Origin: Morella rubra
Taxonomy: Eukaryota; Streptophyta; Magnoliopsida; Fagales; Myricaceae
Assembly: GCA_003952965.2 (NCBI GenBank)
Contig: CM025849.1
Location: forward strand, 18,191,568 to 18,255,567
Direction: 5' to 3'
Length of the DNA: 64,000 nucleotides
This document shows, piece by piece, positions 23,600 to 35,137 of the stretch. Position 1 is the first letter of the stretch. The number at the start of each line of letters is the position of its first letter. The notes under the pieces are model-generated. The model worked only from the letters and a program-made list of their open reading frames with translations. It was not told the origin of the DNA and ran no database searches. A program made the position numbers and the translations under genes.

Positions 23600-26500
23600 A
23601 TATCCACCAATTGAAGGTTGGTGTTTACAAATTCAGAGTGCTGAATTGGATTTTTTGTAAGATTATTGCACTGGTGTTGTCACATTTTATTGGGATGAGA
23701 GAATAATGAAGATTAAAATCTTCCAATTGTTGTTTCATCCACACACAACAATTGCCTATGGCAATATGAGGAGTTTTGTTTCTTACAACACCAAGAAAGT
23801 TGGCATGCACCACTAGTACTCTTTCTATCAATTTTACATCCAGCATAATCCGCATCCGAGTATCCTTGTAAATTAATTCAACACTCTTAGGATAAAACAA
23901 ACCTAGATTTTGAGTGCCAACAAGATATCTGAAAATTCTTTTGACTGCAAGGAGATGAGATTCCTTAGGACATGATTGAAATCTAGCACACATACATACA
24001 TAAACATTATATCGGGTCTACTAGCGGATAAGTAAGGAGCTAATCATACCTCGATATTTCGTTTGGTCTACATCCTTACCTTTTTCATCTTTTCCATTTT
24101 TGTAGATGGACTCATAGGTGTGCTCATAGGTTTGAATTGTCCATTTGAATAGAAGATCTTTGTGTATTTGCTTGATTGATGAAGATGCCTTCATTATTTG
24201 TTTGATTTGTAGCCCAAGAAAGTAGTTCAATTCTCCCATGAGGCTCATCTCAAATTCACCTTGCATGACTTCTCTTGACACAAAGATTCATTAGTAGATC
24301 CAAAAATAATGTCATTAAATTTGAACCATTAACAATTCACAAAAAAGTACAATTTTACCTCGTGCACAACAATTGCCTATGGCAATATACTCGGCTTCCG
24401 TAGTTGATAAAGCCACGGAGTTTTGTTTCTTACAACACCAAGAGACTAGTGATGGTCCAAGAAATTGGCATGCACCACTAGTACTTTTTCTATCAATTTT
24501 ACATCCAGCATAATCCGCCGCTAATTGAAGGTCGGTATTTACAAATCAAGAACAATATCCCCTTTTTGAGTATGATCTCTAATGAAATGATGTTTATCTC
24601 AATATGTTTTGTCCTAGAGTGTTGAATTGTTTTTAGTAAGATTTATTGCACTTTGTGTGTCACATTTTATTGGGATGAGAGAAACAAGATTAAAATCTTC
24701 CAAGTTTTGCTTTCTATCCACAAATATTAGTGCATAACAGTTGCCAATGGCAATGTACTCGGCTTCCATGGTTGATAGAGTCATGAAGTTTTGTTTCTTA
24801 CAATACTAAGAGACTAGTGGTGGTCCAAGAAATTGATAAGCACAACTAGTACTCTTCTATCAATTTTACAACCGTCATTATCCGCATCCGAGTATCCTTA
24901 CAAATTAAATCAACACTCTTAGGATAAAACAAACCAAGATTTTGAGTGCCAACAAGATATTTAAAGATTCTCTTTACCGCAACGAGGTGAGACTCTTTGG
25001 GCAAGATTGAAATATTGCACACATGCACGTATTAAACATATATCCGGTCTACTAGCTGTAAGATAGAAAAAGAGTCAATCATACCTCGATATTTGGTTTG
25101 GTCTATATCCTTAACTTTCTCATCTTTTTCTATTTTAGTTGATGAACTCATAGGTTTATCCATTGTATCTTGAATTGTCCATACCGTATCTTTTTAGGAG
25201 ATGCCCTTGTGTATTGGGCTTGATTTGAAGTCCAAAAAAGTAGTTCAATTCTCCCATAAGGCTCATCTCGAATTCACCTTGCATACACTTAGAAAAATCT
25301 TGACACAAGGATTCATTAGTAGATTCAAATGTAATATCATCAACATAAATTTGAACCATCGATAATTCATTTTCTTTTTTTTGTGAAAAGAGTAGTGTCA
25401 ATCATACCTCTTGAAAATCCATTTTCAATGAGAAAAAACACCTAAATTCATACCAAGCTCTAGGTGCTTTTTCAAACCAAAAAGAGCTTTTGTGGCTTGA
25501 ATACATGATTTGGCAAATTTTCATATTCAAAAGCAGGAGGTTACTCTACATAAACTTCCTCGAAAGAAAACCATTGAGGAAGGCACTTTTCACATCCATT
25601 TGAAAGAGTTTAAAATCTTTATAACAAGCAAATGCAAGTAGTATGCAAATGGATTCTAAACTAGAACAGGAGCAAAGGTTTCATCAAATCAATTCCTTCT
25701 TCTTGATTGTAACATTGGGCTACTAATCTTGATTTGTTCCTTACCACAACCCCGGATTCATCCATTTTGTTTCTAAAAACCCATTTAATATTTCTAGGAA
25801 CTCATAACATGCATGATCCAACTTTCAACATCTTTAGGTTAAGAAAATTTTAGGCTTAAGTTGAGAAAGCAAAGCAATATTATTAACAAGGTTTAAAGAG
25901 GAGCTAGTACTTACCTCTTTCTCTACATTACCAATGATTTGATGGATGGATGACTTTGACATATTTCCACGCCTTTGGTAATTCAATGTTGGTTTGTGGA
26001 ATCTTCTGGGCTCTTGAGTCTCTTGCACTTGTGCATATCTTTTTTTTTGTTCATTTATTGCAAGCTTCTCAAGATCTACATTATTTTCACATCTCTTTTC
26101 AAATTGGCGTTAGATTCATCAAAAGCAACATGAACTAATTCTTCCACAACTAATTTATTTATTAAAAACACGATAAGCTTTACTAGAAGTGAATAACCAA
26201 GAAATATACCTTCATCCACTTTTGCATCAAACTTACCCAAGTTGTCCTTATTGTTGTTAAGGACAAAGAACTTGCATCCAAAGACATGAAAATAACCGAT
26301 GTTGTTTTTCTTCTTTCCAAGCTCATATGGAGTTTTCTTAAAAATAAGTCTTATCATATATCGGTTCTAGCATAGCAACTAGTATTGACAGCTTAAGCCC
26401 AAAAATAATCTAGTAAGTTATTTTCACAAAGTAAGGATTTAGTTATCTCTTCAAAAGTTCTATTTTTCCTCTTAAACACCATTTTGTTGAGGAGTCCTAG

Positions 26501-27800
26501 GAACCGAGAAGTTATGGTTAATTCCATTTTCATCACAAAATTTTTCAAATGAGGAATTTTCAAATTATTTTCCATGATCACCCTTTATGCTAGAAACAAC
26601 AAAACCTTTTTCATTTTGAATTTCTTGCTAAGTTTTTCAAAAGCATGAAAGACCTCATCTTTATCATCTAGGAATAAAACTCATGTGAATCTACTAAAGT
26701 CATCAACAATAACAAAGCCACAACATTTGCCACCCAAACTCGATGTTTGGACCAAATAAATCCATATGCAATAGTTGAAGTGGCTAGAAGTGGACACAAT
26801 ATTTTTGGGTTTAAAAGAGGTTTTGGTTTGTTTGCCCTTTTGACAAGCTTTCACAAATTTTATTTTTTCAAAAGTAAAGATTAGGCAAACCGAAAAAGTA
26901 TAAAATTTTTGGTGATAGTTTTGAAATGCAAGCCATGAACTTGCATGAGCAAGCCATCTATGCCACAGTGCATATTTTATTTTTTTTTATATTTTTGAGA
27001 GATGTTTTCTAAGTGAACAATATACACATTTTCAAATCTATGTCCCGCAAACAACACTTTCTTTCTATCAATATTTTCAACAATGCAAATTGAAGATTCA
27101 AAGATGACTTAGTTTCCCTTATCGCATAATTGACTAATACTTAAAAGATTATGCTTTAAACCATCAACAAGGAGCACATGTTCAATAGTAGGGATTAGGA
27201 GCATACCAATGCTTCCAACACCAAGTATTTTACCTTTTCCATTGTCACCAAATGTGACTAAACCTCTTTCTTTTGGGCTAAAGAATTAAACCAGCTCTTG
27301 TGCCCAGTCATGTGCTTAGATCATCCACTATCAAGGATCCAATGTTTCTTCACTTCATTTGTCTTCATGCACTACTACAAAAAGAGTCAATTCGTAATCT
27401 AAGGTACTCAAATCTTTTTGGGTCCGTTGGTGTTAGATGATAAATTCCTTTTATCTTATCTTTTTGAATCCATATAAATTTGATCCCATGAGTGATCTTT
27501 TCTAGTTGGACATGTGTGTGATATGTGTCCTTGCTTTCCACAAAAATTACATAAAAAGAAGGATGTTGATAATTTAATAATTATATCATAATATAACTTT
27601 TGATATCCACTTGAATCAAAGCCAATTCCGCTTTTGTTGAAACAACATTTTTGTGAGCCAATGAGAATATCAAGGTTTCTTTTACCTTGAGTAAATCTTG
27701 CAAAATCTTGGGTAAGAAATAACATTTTTGTGAGTATCAAGGTTTCTTTTACCTTGAGTAAATCTTGCAAGATCTTGGGTATGAGAGTCAATTTTTCTTT
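23600..27800 (-). pseudogene. Sirevirus pol: protease, integrase, RT, RNase H
   Basis: Recognisable minus-strand segments include a knuckle CNFCGKQGHISHTCP (about 27500-27560), integrase pieces (26076-26581, KTPYELGKKKNN and YFHVFGCKFFVL), RT pieces (25156-25401, VQIYVDDITF, with the YVDD box) and the RNase H-adjacent segment (23625-25028, AVKRIFKYLVGTQNLGLFYP). The order is that of Ty1/copia, with integrase before RT. The RT/RNase H portion occurs in two similar copies. It is extensively broken. Confidence 0.85.
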
Positions 27801-29098
27801 TTAACTTATTTTCTGATTTCAAAACATGTGACTCACCTTGTATTATTTTTTCATTTTCTTTTGTGACACTTCCAAGATTCTCTTCAAGAGAAACAACTTG
27901 GTGTTTCAAAGCATCGTTTTGTTGTATAAGAACATCAAGATTCTTTTTAATACAACAATACTTTGAAAATATTCTTTTCAACTCAACATGTTGTCATCAA
28001 AAGTATCTTGTAATTCCTCAAAAGTAAATGAGTAAGTTGAAGATCTTTGTACCTCATCTTCGTTATCCTTTGCCATGAGGCAAAGGTTTGCAACTTCTTC
28101 ATCGCTCTCACTTTTACTTTCATTGGATTCTCCCCATGCAGCTAAGAAATGCTTTCTTTTTATCCTTGAAATCCTTGGATTTCTTGTGTGTCTCAACATT
28201 GGGGCATTCTGACTTTATGTGGCCCGGCTTCTTGCATCCGAAGCAGATAATTTCATTCTTTTTGCTGCTATCTTTGTAATTTGTTCTTCTTGAGAATCTT
28301 TTATCCCCTTGTTTCTTACAAAAGAACTTCTTGAATCTTTTAGAGAATAGAGTCATTTCCTCATCATCCTCAAAGGATTCATCCTCACTAGAGTATGTTG
28401 ACTTTAGGGCAACACCCTTTTTCCTTTTCCTTCATCCTTATCTCCCTTTATTTGATTCATCTCATTTGTCATGAGAGATCCCATGAGCTTGTCGTCCAAG
28501 GAGAGCTTCGTCAAGTCCTTAGCTTCTTGAATTGCAGTGACCTTGGGTTCCCAAGCTTTAGGAAGACACCTGAGAATCTTTCTTACCATTTCATCATTAG
28601 TGTATTCTTTACCAAGAGATTTTAACCCATTTATGATATCAGTAAAACGAGTAAACATAGAAGAGATAGATTCATCAGATTTCATCTTAAAGAGCTCATA
28701 GCTATGAACAAGCATGCTAATCTTGCTTTCTTTTACCTGATTCGTACCTTTATGGGATACTTGAAGTTTATCCCAAATTTGTTTAGCAGTATCGCATCCA
28801 GAGATACGATTGAACTCATTCGAATCTAGAGAACAGTACAGAACAATCATAGCCTTAGAATTTAGAGACATGAGCTTAAGATCCTTCTCATCAAAATCTT
28901 TCTCGTCCTTGAGCTTTCCATCTACTCCTTCGGGAAATCGAGGACCTCTTGAAATGATTCGCCACAGATATAATCAACGGCTTGGATGTAGATTCTCATC
29001 CTTGCCTTCCAATAGTTATAGGAGGTTCCATTAAACAAGGGAGGTCGATTTGTCGACTGCCCTTCAGCTAAGGAAGTGCTAACTAGGGTTGTCATTTA
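27682..29098 (-). pseudogene. Sirevirus gag
   Basis: The minus strand from 29098 down shows a Sirevirus-type gag: an N-terminal NGTSYNYWKARM motif, a central block at 28404-28871 (CDTAKQIWDKLQVSHKGT, EILRCLPKAWEPK-like) of the UBN2/DUF4219 gag family, a zinc knuckle CFGCKKPGHIKSEC at about 28230-28275, and a coiled-coil-like tail at 27682-27981. It starts just inside the primer binding site. Broken in several places. Confidence 0.82.
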
Positions 29099-29115
29099 AA
29101 AAGTGTCTAACCTCA

Positions 29116-29127
29116 GCTCTGATACCA
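29116..29127 (-). other. Primer binding site of the Sirevirus
   Basis: On the minus strand it reads TGGTATCAGAGC, a perfect match to the initiator-Met tRNA 3' end complement. It is two bases from the 5' LTR terminus at 29130. Confidence 0.92.
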
Positions 29128-29129
29128 AT

Positions 29130-30542
29130 TGAGAGAGCAAAAACAACACAAGAGGGGGGTGAATTGGGTTTTATAAAAAAATTTTAACCTTTTTTTATAA
29201 AACCAAATTTGTAGAGATCCCCCTTTTTCTAAAGAGCAAGAGAGTAGATCTAGACAATCAAGGACAATAATAAGAATAAAGGAATAGTTAAAAGACACAA
29301 CAAATGATACAACAATAAATGGAGATAAGGATAGAGAGATGACACGTGTCTTTTAGGTGGTTTGGCCAACACTTGCCTACGTCCACCCCCAAGGCTATTG
29401 ACTTCCTTGGGCTTCCTTCACTATCTTCAAATAGAAGTACACCTTAGCTTCTCGGGTGCTAAGTAACCTTTACAAAGTGTTTTTGAGCTTACACTTGAAC
29501 TCACTCTCACAAATCCCACAACCTAGAGGATTTCTTCTACACAACAAGTAGGACAAGTGTTTTCACAAACACTCACGTGTTTTTCAAGAATGAGTACAAA
29601 GGGAATCTTAGTAAAAGCTCTTTAAGCTGAATAAACAAGTGTGAGGTACTGAGGTGTGCAAAGAGACAAGATTCACAAGAGAGCTACAGTATTTGCAGGT
29701 GGGAGTACGAGCTTTCTTGGATGGTGGAGCTTCCTTTCTCTTTGAAAGCTTTTTCTCTCTCTAGAAATTAGGGCAAGAGTTAATGGCGCAATGTCCACCG
29801 TTTCTCTCTCCATCTTCTTCTATTTAAAGCTCCTAGGGCACCAAGGGTCTTCTTGTAAAGTTTAAGTGCCGTTGGAGGTCATTTAAGACCATTTGGATAC
29901 TTTTTGAATGAGTTGACGTTGCTCCAGGATTTCTGCAAAATCGTGCAATGTGTCGACACATTGATGGTATGTGCTGACACATTAAAATTTGGCCTGAAAA
30001 CAACCTCTCGGGTGTTAGTTCAATGTGTCGACACTTGGCTCAATGTGTCGACACTTCCACACTTAGTCAAAAATATTTCGAATGGGAGTAGTTCAATTGT
30101 CGACACTTGGTCAATGTGTCGACACTTCAACACTTAGAAACAACTCTCGGGAGTCACTAGTCCAGTTCACTTAGAAGAAATTTAGAAAGATTCTGAAAAA
30201 CAACTCTCGGGTAGTAGTTCAATGTGTCGACACTAAGGTCCAATGTGTCGACACTTCCAACACAGACAAAAAAAACACTCTTTAACAACAACAAACCCCA
30301 ATTCAATAAATCTCAAAAACAACTTACAATTATAAAAATGATCAAGTTAGCAAGAGTACATTTCAAGTAAGCACTTAGACAAAAAAAATTAAGGAAACCT
30401 TGATACAATAACTAAAAATATTCAATTGAAACGAAATAAACATGTAAAATCAATCTAATAAGTCTTGAAAAAGTAAGAAAACAAGAGCTGATCATCAAAA
30501 CCAAAATAGATTGTTTTTAAGAACAACCTTGGGAAACTAACA
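29130..30542 (-). repeat. Sirevirus-like 5' LTR
   Basis: It is 1,413 bp long and bounded by TGAGAGAGC and AACTAACA on the plus strand, followed by the AAAGC duplication. It carries at least eight GTGTCGACAC-type palindromes at 29940-30250, more than the 3' LTR, which accounts for part of the length difference. Its last 200 bp reappear at about 31394-31600. Confidence 0.87.
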
Positions 30543-32340
30543 AAAGCTTTTAATTGACGAAGTTTGAAATATCACATGCTCCGTTAGCAAATAAAAAACC
30601 AAGGGAAAACTTTTGGTGACAAAATTTGGTTTTCATCACGTTTGCAAAACAACCTTGGTGACAACCATCAAAGATAAGAAATTGAAGAAACGGAAATTGT
30701 CGTCACGAAAAGTTAGGCAACTGCGTTCACCAACCATTTTTCAAACGGTTGACACGAAAAGATTTTGGATCAACCATGGTGAGGAAATTGACAAAATTTT
30801 TCATCACTAAAGAAAAGTCCCTTTTTTTTCTAGTCACCGATCAGTTTCATCACCAAAAGAATGATTTTTAATATTTTTTAATTCTTTTGGTGACAAAAAT
30901 TTCATCACCACGAAAAGTCAACCTTTCATGACGAAACGATCAAAATAATTTTTAAACAGAAAAGATTTTTTTAGTGACGAAATGGGCGACAAAATTGGTT
31001 TTTCATCACGAAAAACGATCTTTTAGTGACAACCTTTCAGACGAAATGTCAAAAAATTTTGACTTGAAAAGATGACAAAGTGAATTTTTGGGCGACAAAA
31101 TAAGAATTTCATCATTAAAAAGCAATTTTCTTTTAGACCGATTTTTTTGTAGTGTAATTAGTTTTAGAATGTTAACCTTGTTTGTTCAAACAATGTTTTG
31201 TCACTGAGAATTTCATCATAAAACTCAATTCTGAAGGACTTCTAGTTTCGTTAATGTTGTGTTTAGAGCAAATTGTGATGTATATGTTAGTATCCTTGAA
31301 CCGTTGTTCTGTTTCTTTCAGTGACTATTAAGTCGCATGAACAAGTAGTTTCATGTCATTCCGTGTAAGAGCAAATAGTGTGTCGACACTGTATTCTTTA
31401 TAGATGATCAATTAGCAAGAGTAATGATGATCAAGTAAGCTTGGAAGATTTTAAAATAAGGAAACCTTGATACACTAAAAATATAATTTTCTTGAAACGA
31501 AATATCAATGTAAAATCTAATAGTCTTGAAAAAGTAAGAAAACTTTGCTATCATCAAAACCAAAATAGATTGTTTGTAAGAACAACCTTGGGCTAACAAA
31601 AGCTTTTATTGACGAAGTTTTTTCATCACATGCTCCGTTAGCAAATGAGCGTCACCAAGGGCTTTTGGTGACAAAATTTGGTTTTCATCACGAAAAGTTT
31701 TGGTGACAACCATCACTAATAAGAAATTGTGACGGAACTTTTCGTCACGAAAAGTCGCGTTCAGTCACCCCATATCAGACGGAATGGAACAAGAATGATC
31801 GATCGAATGGTGAGGTGACAAAATTTTTCATCACTAAAGCCCTTTTTTTTCTAGTGACGATCAGTTTCATCACCAAAAGTGTTTTTAATATTTTTTAATT
31901 CTTTTGGTGACTAAATTTTCACCACGAAAAGTCAACCTTTCATGACGAAATGGGTGACAAAATAATTTTTAGTCACAGAAAAGATATTTAGTGACGAAAT
32001 GGGCGACAAAATAATTTTTCATCACGAAAAACGATCTTTTAGTGACGACAGAAATTTTCTGTCACAAAAAATGACTTGTAATGACAAAATTAATTTTTTC
32101 ACTGAGAATTTCATCATTAAAAAGCAATTTTCTGAAGGACCGATTTTTTTGTAGTGTAATTAGTTTTAGAATGTTAACCTTGTTAATTATTCTGGGACAT
32201 GTTTTGTGTTCTGTTTCTTGTTAATACTCAAGTCTGAACTTCTAGTTTCGTTAATGTTGTGTTGAGCAAATTGTGATGTATATGTTAGTATCCTTGAACC
32301 GTTGTTAATGTATATTTCAGTGACTATTACGCATGTAGCA
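30337..32340. repeat. Tandem duplication of the LTR end, CACTA-type end and flank
   Basis: The segment at about 30337-31393 recurs at about 31394-32340. Both contain the last 200 bp of the Sirevirus LTR, the AAAGCTTTT junction, the CACTA-type end GACCGATTTTTTTGTAGTG (31136-31154; 32139-32157) and the flank TAATTAGTTTTAGAATG. The second copy reads cleanly. The first looks scrambled: fragments such as the CACTGAGAATTTCATCAT block appear out of order, some even after the terminus. Confidence 0.75.
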
Positions 32341-32703
32341 AGTCATGTCATTCCGTTAAGGTTTAAGTGACGTATCTACAGTAACCTAGTTTACAGAGTG
32401 TACGCGTGAGGTTCTTTTCTAATTTATTTTTAAACGCAAGTGTTGCAAAAAAAAAAAAAAGGAAGAACTCCAACTGCAAAGGGTTATGGTAGGTTAAGAA
32501 CGCTAGTGTACTCATCTATGACTATCATTGACTCCGTCTGCATGCAGACTGGAGCACGACATTATTATTGGTACGTACCTGTGGTTTGAAATTAAAGCCA
32601 TTTAGAAACTACATCAGCAGAACATATCCAAAATATAGATTGCACCACATACCATGTATTACATTCCATTAGAATATTTCCATTCCTTTCTTCCAATTTT
32701 GCA
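32341..32703. other. Unassigned DNA left of the copia element
   Basis: It contains a run of about 15 A at 32445-32460 and no recognisable gene. Because the copia element lies just beyond the dioxygenase stop codon, this may be the displaced downstream flank of that gene. I see no match to the repeats in this window. Confidence 0.4.
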
Positions 32704-32975
32704 TGACAGAAAAATGAAAATAACAAACTAACTGAGATCACAATGAATTCTTCTTCATCGATATTTGCTCGTCTATTACGGAGATATTTATAACCGAATT
32801 GCAGTGCTAACAACCAGCGAATATTGCCCTAGTTGCGCGGTAAAGATGACACGTAAAGTTTCTTTAAATAACAGAATATTTTCTACAACAAATCAGATGG
32901 GCTGTGGATGCATAATGCTACATTGATATTGATGCAGAGGTGGACGCCATTAGTGCAAATGATGAAGCTTCAACA
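32704..32975 (-). repeat. 3' LTR of the short-LTR copia element
   Basis: It runs TGACAGAAAAATG to GAAGCTTCAACA on the plus strand and aligns over its full length with 39899-40171. The next bases on the right (CCCCCACGAGCC) are the complement of the polypurine tract. Confidence 0.85.
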
Positions 32976-33194
32976 TCCCCCACGAGCCAAGCGGGAGAGA
33001 CAATACCGAGAGGCTCATGCAAAGAGAGGAGAATCTGGAGACAGATAACGGCTTAGTGAGAATATCGGCTAGTTGGTCTTTGCTGGAGATAAAAGAAACA
33101 ACTGGGAAGCGTGAGGCAACTCTATCTCTACAAAATGAATGTCCACATCCACATGCTTAGTGCGAGAGTGAAGGATGGGATTGACAGAGAGATA
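32976..33194 (-). pseudogene. Copia polypurine tract and RNase H end
   Basis: The minus strand ends the RNase H with YLSVNPILHSRTKHVDVDIH, a block typical of copia RNase H C-termini, followed by a purine tract beside the LTR. The reading continues on the far side of the solo LTR at 34403. Fossil. Confidence 0.82.
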
Positions 33195-34402
33195 TGTTAG
33201 CCCAAGGTCGCTTCTTGAGCTATCTAACTCGATTTTGATGATAACAAATGACAAAATAGCTTTGGAGTATTTTTAGAATATGTGGTTGTCAATCCACTAT
33301 TCAATCAAGAGTACTCAATTGTATTTATATCTCTCTTAATTCTTTATGCCTATATTCGATTTAAACACCATGGCTTGCACCTAAACTATGATATTTTTCA
33401 TTGTAGGAGTTTTCGTGTTGAAATGGAAAGGATTGCATATCAAAAAGCACTGAAAAACTCTATTTGCCAAGATGGTGTCAACACATGGTTGACATGGTGT
33501 CGACACATAGCACAGTAGCCAAATTGTCATTTTGATGGTGTCGACACATGGTGAAGGAAGTGTCGACACATGCCACAGGCACCTGCGAGTCAGTTCTAGA
33601 CTTGATGAAGGTGTCGACATATAGGCATATATGTGTCGACACATGTTGTAGGAACACTGTTTTTAAAACGATGACTCAGCACGCGAATCAAGACGTTATG
33701 GCACTTAGGGCACCTCTCCAACATTCCAAAAAGGCCTTAGGACTCCCAAAGACTAAAGGCCTATAAAGGGAACCTTATGGAGAGAGAAAAGATCTTTTGC
33801 ACACCTTTTGCCTCTCTACATCATCAATCTTGACCTAGCCTCCAAAAAGTGAGAGAAAAGCTCAAAAGACAAGGCTACCGTTTTCCAAGAGATATGCTAC
33901 TATCTTGCTGCCATCACATTAGATCTTGTCTTATAGCCATTTATTGAGCATTGTTTTGCTGATCTAGCTTTGAGAGCTATTGTTTATTCATTCCTATCTT
34001 TAAACTTTGAAAACCTTTTAAGTGTGGGATACACTTGGGCCTACCCGTGAGGATAAAGAAATCTCATAGGCTTTGAGATTTGTGTACGAGTTGAAGAGTG
34101 AGCTTGGAAAAACTCTTGTAACAGTCACTTAGCACCTGAAGCTAAGTTGTAGACACTATTGGATTATAGTGGAGAAGCCCAAGGAAGGCAATAGCCTTGG
34201 GGTGGACGTAGGCAAGTCTTGGCCGAACCACCTAAAAATAGGTGTTATCTCTCTTCCCTACTCTACTACTTTATTACTATCATTTATTGTTCTTCGTTTA
34301 ATACAGCATTAAATATTTTCAATCTATGCTTTTTATTGACAAAGTCTAAGTTTTTTATAAACCCAATTCACTTCCCCTCTTGGGTTGTTATTCGGACTTA
34401 CA
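33195..34402 (+). mobile_element. Sirevirus-like solo LTR inside copia RNase H
   Basis: This 1,208-bp repeat starts TGTTAGCCCAAGG and ends GGACTTACA. It shares the start, the GTGTCGACACATG palindrome cluster (33470-33645) and the CTTGGGGTGGACGTAGGC block with the Sirevirus LTRs, but in the opposite direction and more diverged at the 3' end. The flanking 5-mers (AGATA and CAGAG) do not match, so it lacks a visible target duplication. Confidence 0.78.
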
Positions 34403-35137
34403 CAGAGACATCCCCAGGTCATGAAGAAGAGACTGAATCCAAAGAAGCTCATAGTAGCATTAACAACAACCTTATGCTCAGCCTCAGTGCTGGAGCGGGC
34501 AATTGTAGGTTGCTTACGAGAACTCCAATAAATTAAGTGAGAGCCAAGATATACACATAAACCACCAGTAGAATGCCGATCATTAGGGCACCCTGCCCAA
34601 TCGGCATCAAAATATGCAGCCAAAATAGTGGACAAAGAACAAGTAAAAAATAGACCAAAGTGAAGAGTATGTCGAAGATACCGAAGGATCCTCTTAATAG
34701 CTTGCCAATGAGGCACTCATGGGGCATGCATGTATTGGCACACTCTATTCACAACATACGCAAGATCTGGTCGCATAAAAGATAGATATTGTAGATTGCC
34801 CACAGTACTTTTGTACAATGTAGGATCTTCAAAAGCAGCACCCTTATGAGCCCAAAGATGGCCAGTGGTAGCCATTGGAGTCTGATTAGGTTTGGACAGA
34901 TGCATGTTTCTCTTCTGAAGCAAATTTTTCATGTATTTACGCTTAGAGAAAAGAAGACCAGAACGTAGATGATGTACTTCTACCCCAAGAAAACAGTGTA
35001 ACTTGCCCAAATCTTTTACAGGAAAATAAGAGCCAAGTGTAGTGATAAGAGAACTAATTGCTGCAGGATCAAAACCTGTGATGACAACATCATCTACATA
35101 GGCCAAAAAATAAAGGCACAAAGAGGCAAAGATATAA
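34403..35137 (-). pseudogene. Copia RT end and RNase H
   Basis: The minus strand has the RT end with YFLAYVDDVVITG (YVDD box near 35090-35100), VKDLGKLHCFLGVEV, then the RNase H block FDADWAGCPNDRHSTGG and SSRKQPTIARSSTEAE. These are classic copia motifs. It is bounded by the two solo LTRs. Fossil. Confidence 0.88.

Larger units (their letters stand above)
19718..30542 (-). mobile_element. Sirevirus-like Ty1/copia element
   Basis: A copia retrotransposon reads on the minus strand with LTRs running TGTTAGCCCAAGG to CTCTCTCA and a perfect 5-bp duplication AAAGC (19713-19717 and 30543-30547). It has a perfect initiator-Met primer binding site, gag, pol in copia order (protease, integrase, RT, RNase H) and a long tail with an additional open-frame region before the 3' LTR. 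The long LTRs, additional region and repeated purine tracts fit the Sirevirus (SIRE/Maximus) lineage. Gag and pol are heavily broken (well over ten breaks) and part of the RT/RNase H region appears twice; it is inactive. Confidence 0.88.
19644..31154. mobile_element. Small non-autonomous CACTA-type element split by a Sirevirus
   Basis: The left end reads TTACTACAAAAAAAAAATG at about 19644 and the right end is TTTTTTTGTAGTG at 31142-31154, which is CACTACAAAAAAA in reverse; these are CACTA-type termini. Between them run many short inverted motifs built on TTTCATCAC/GTGACGAAA (for example TTTTTCGTCAC at 19700 and TTTTCATCACG at 31005). Without the copia insertion it would be about 0.7 kb with no coding sequence. 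I could not establish a 3-bp target duplication. A second copy of its right part is at about 31600-32157. Confidence 0.6.

Noticed and set aside
33195-34402. A separate host gene or promoter here
   Set aside because: The sequence shares LTR ends and palindromes with the Sirevirus LTRs; it has no coding frame.
34219-34536. Plus-strand open frame across the LTR-copia junction
   Set aside because: It is antisense to RNase H and spans two unrelated repeats.
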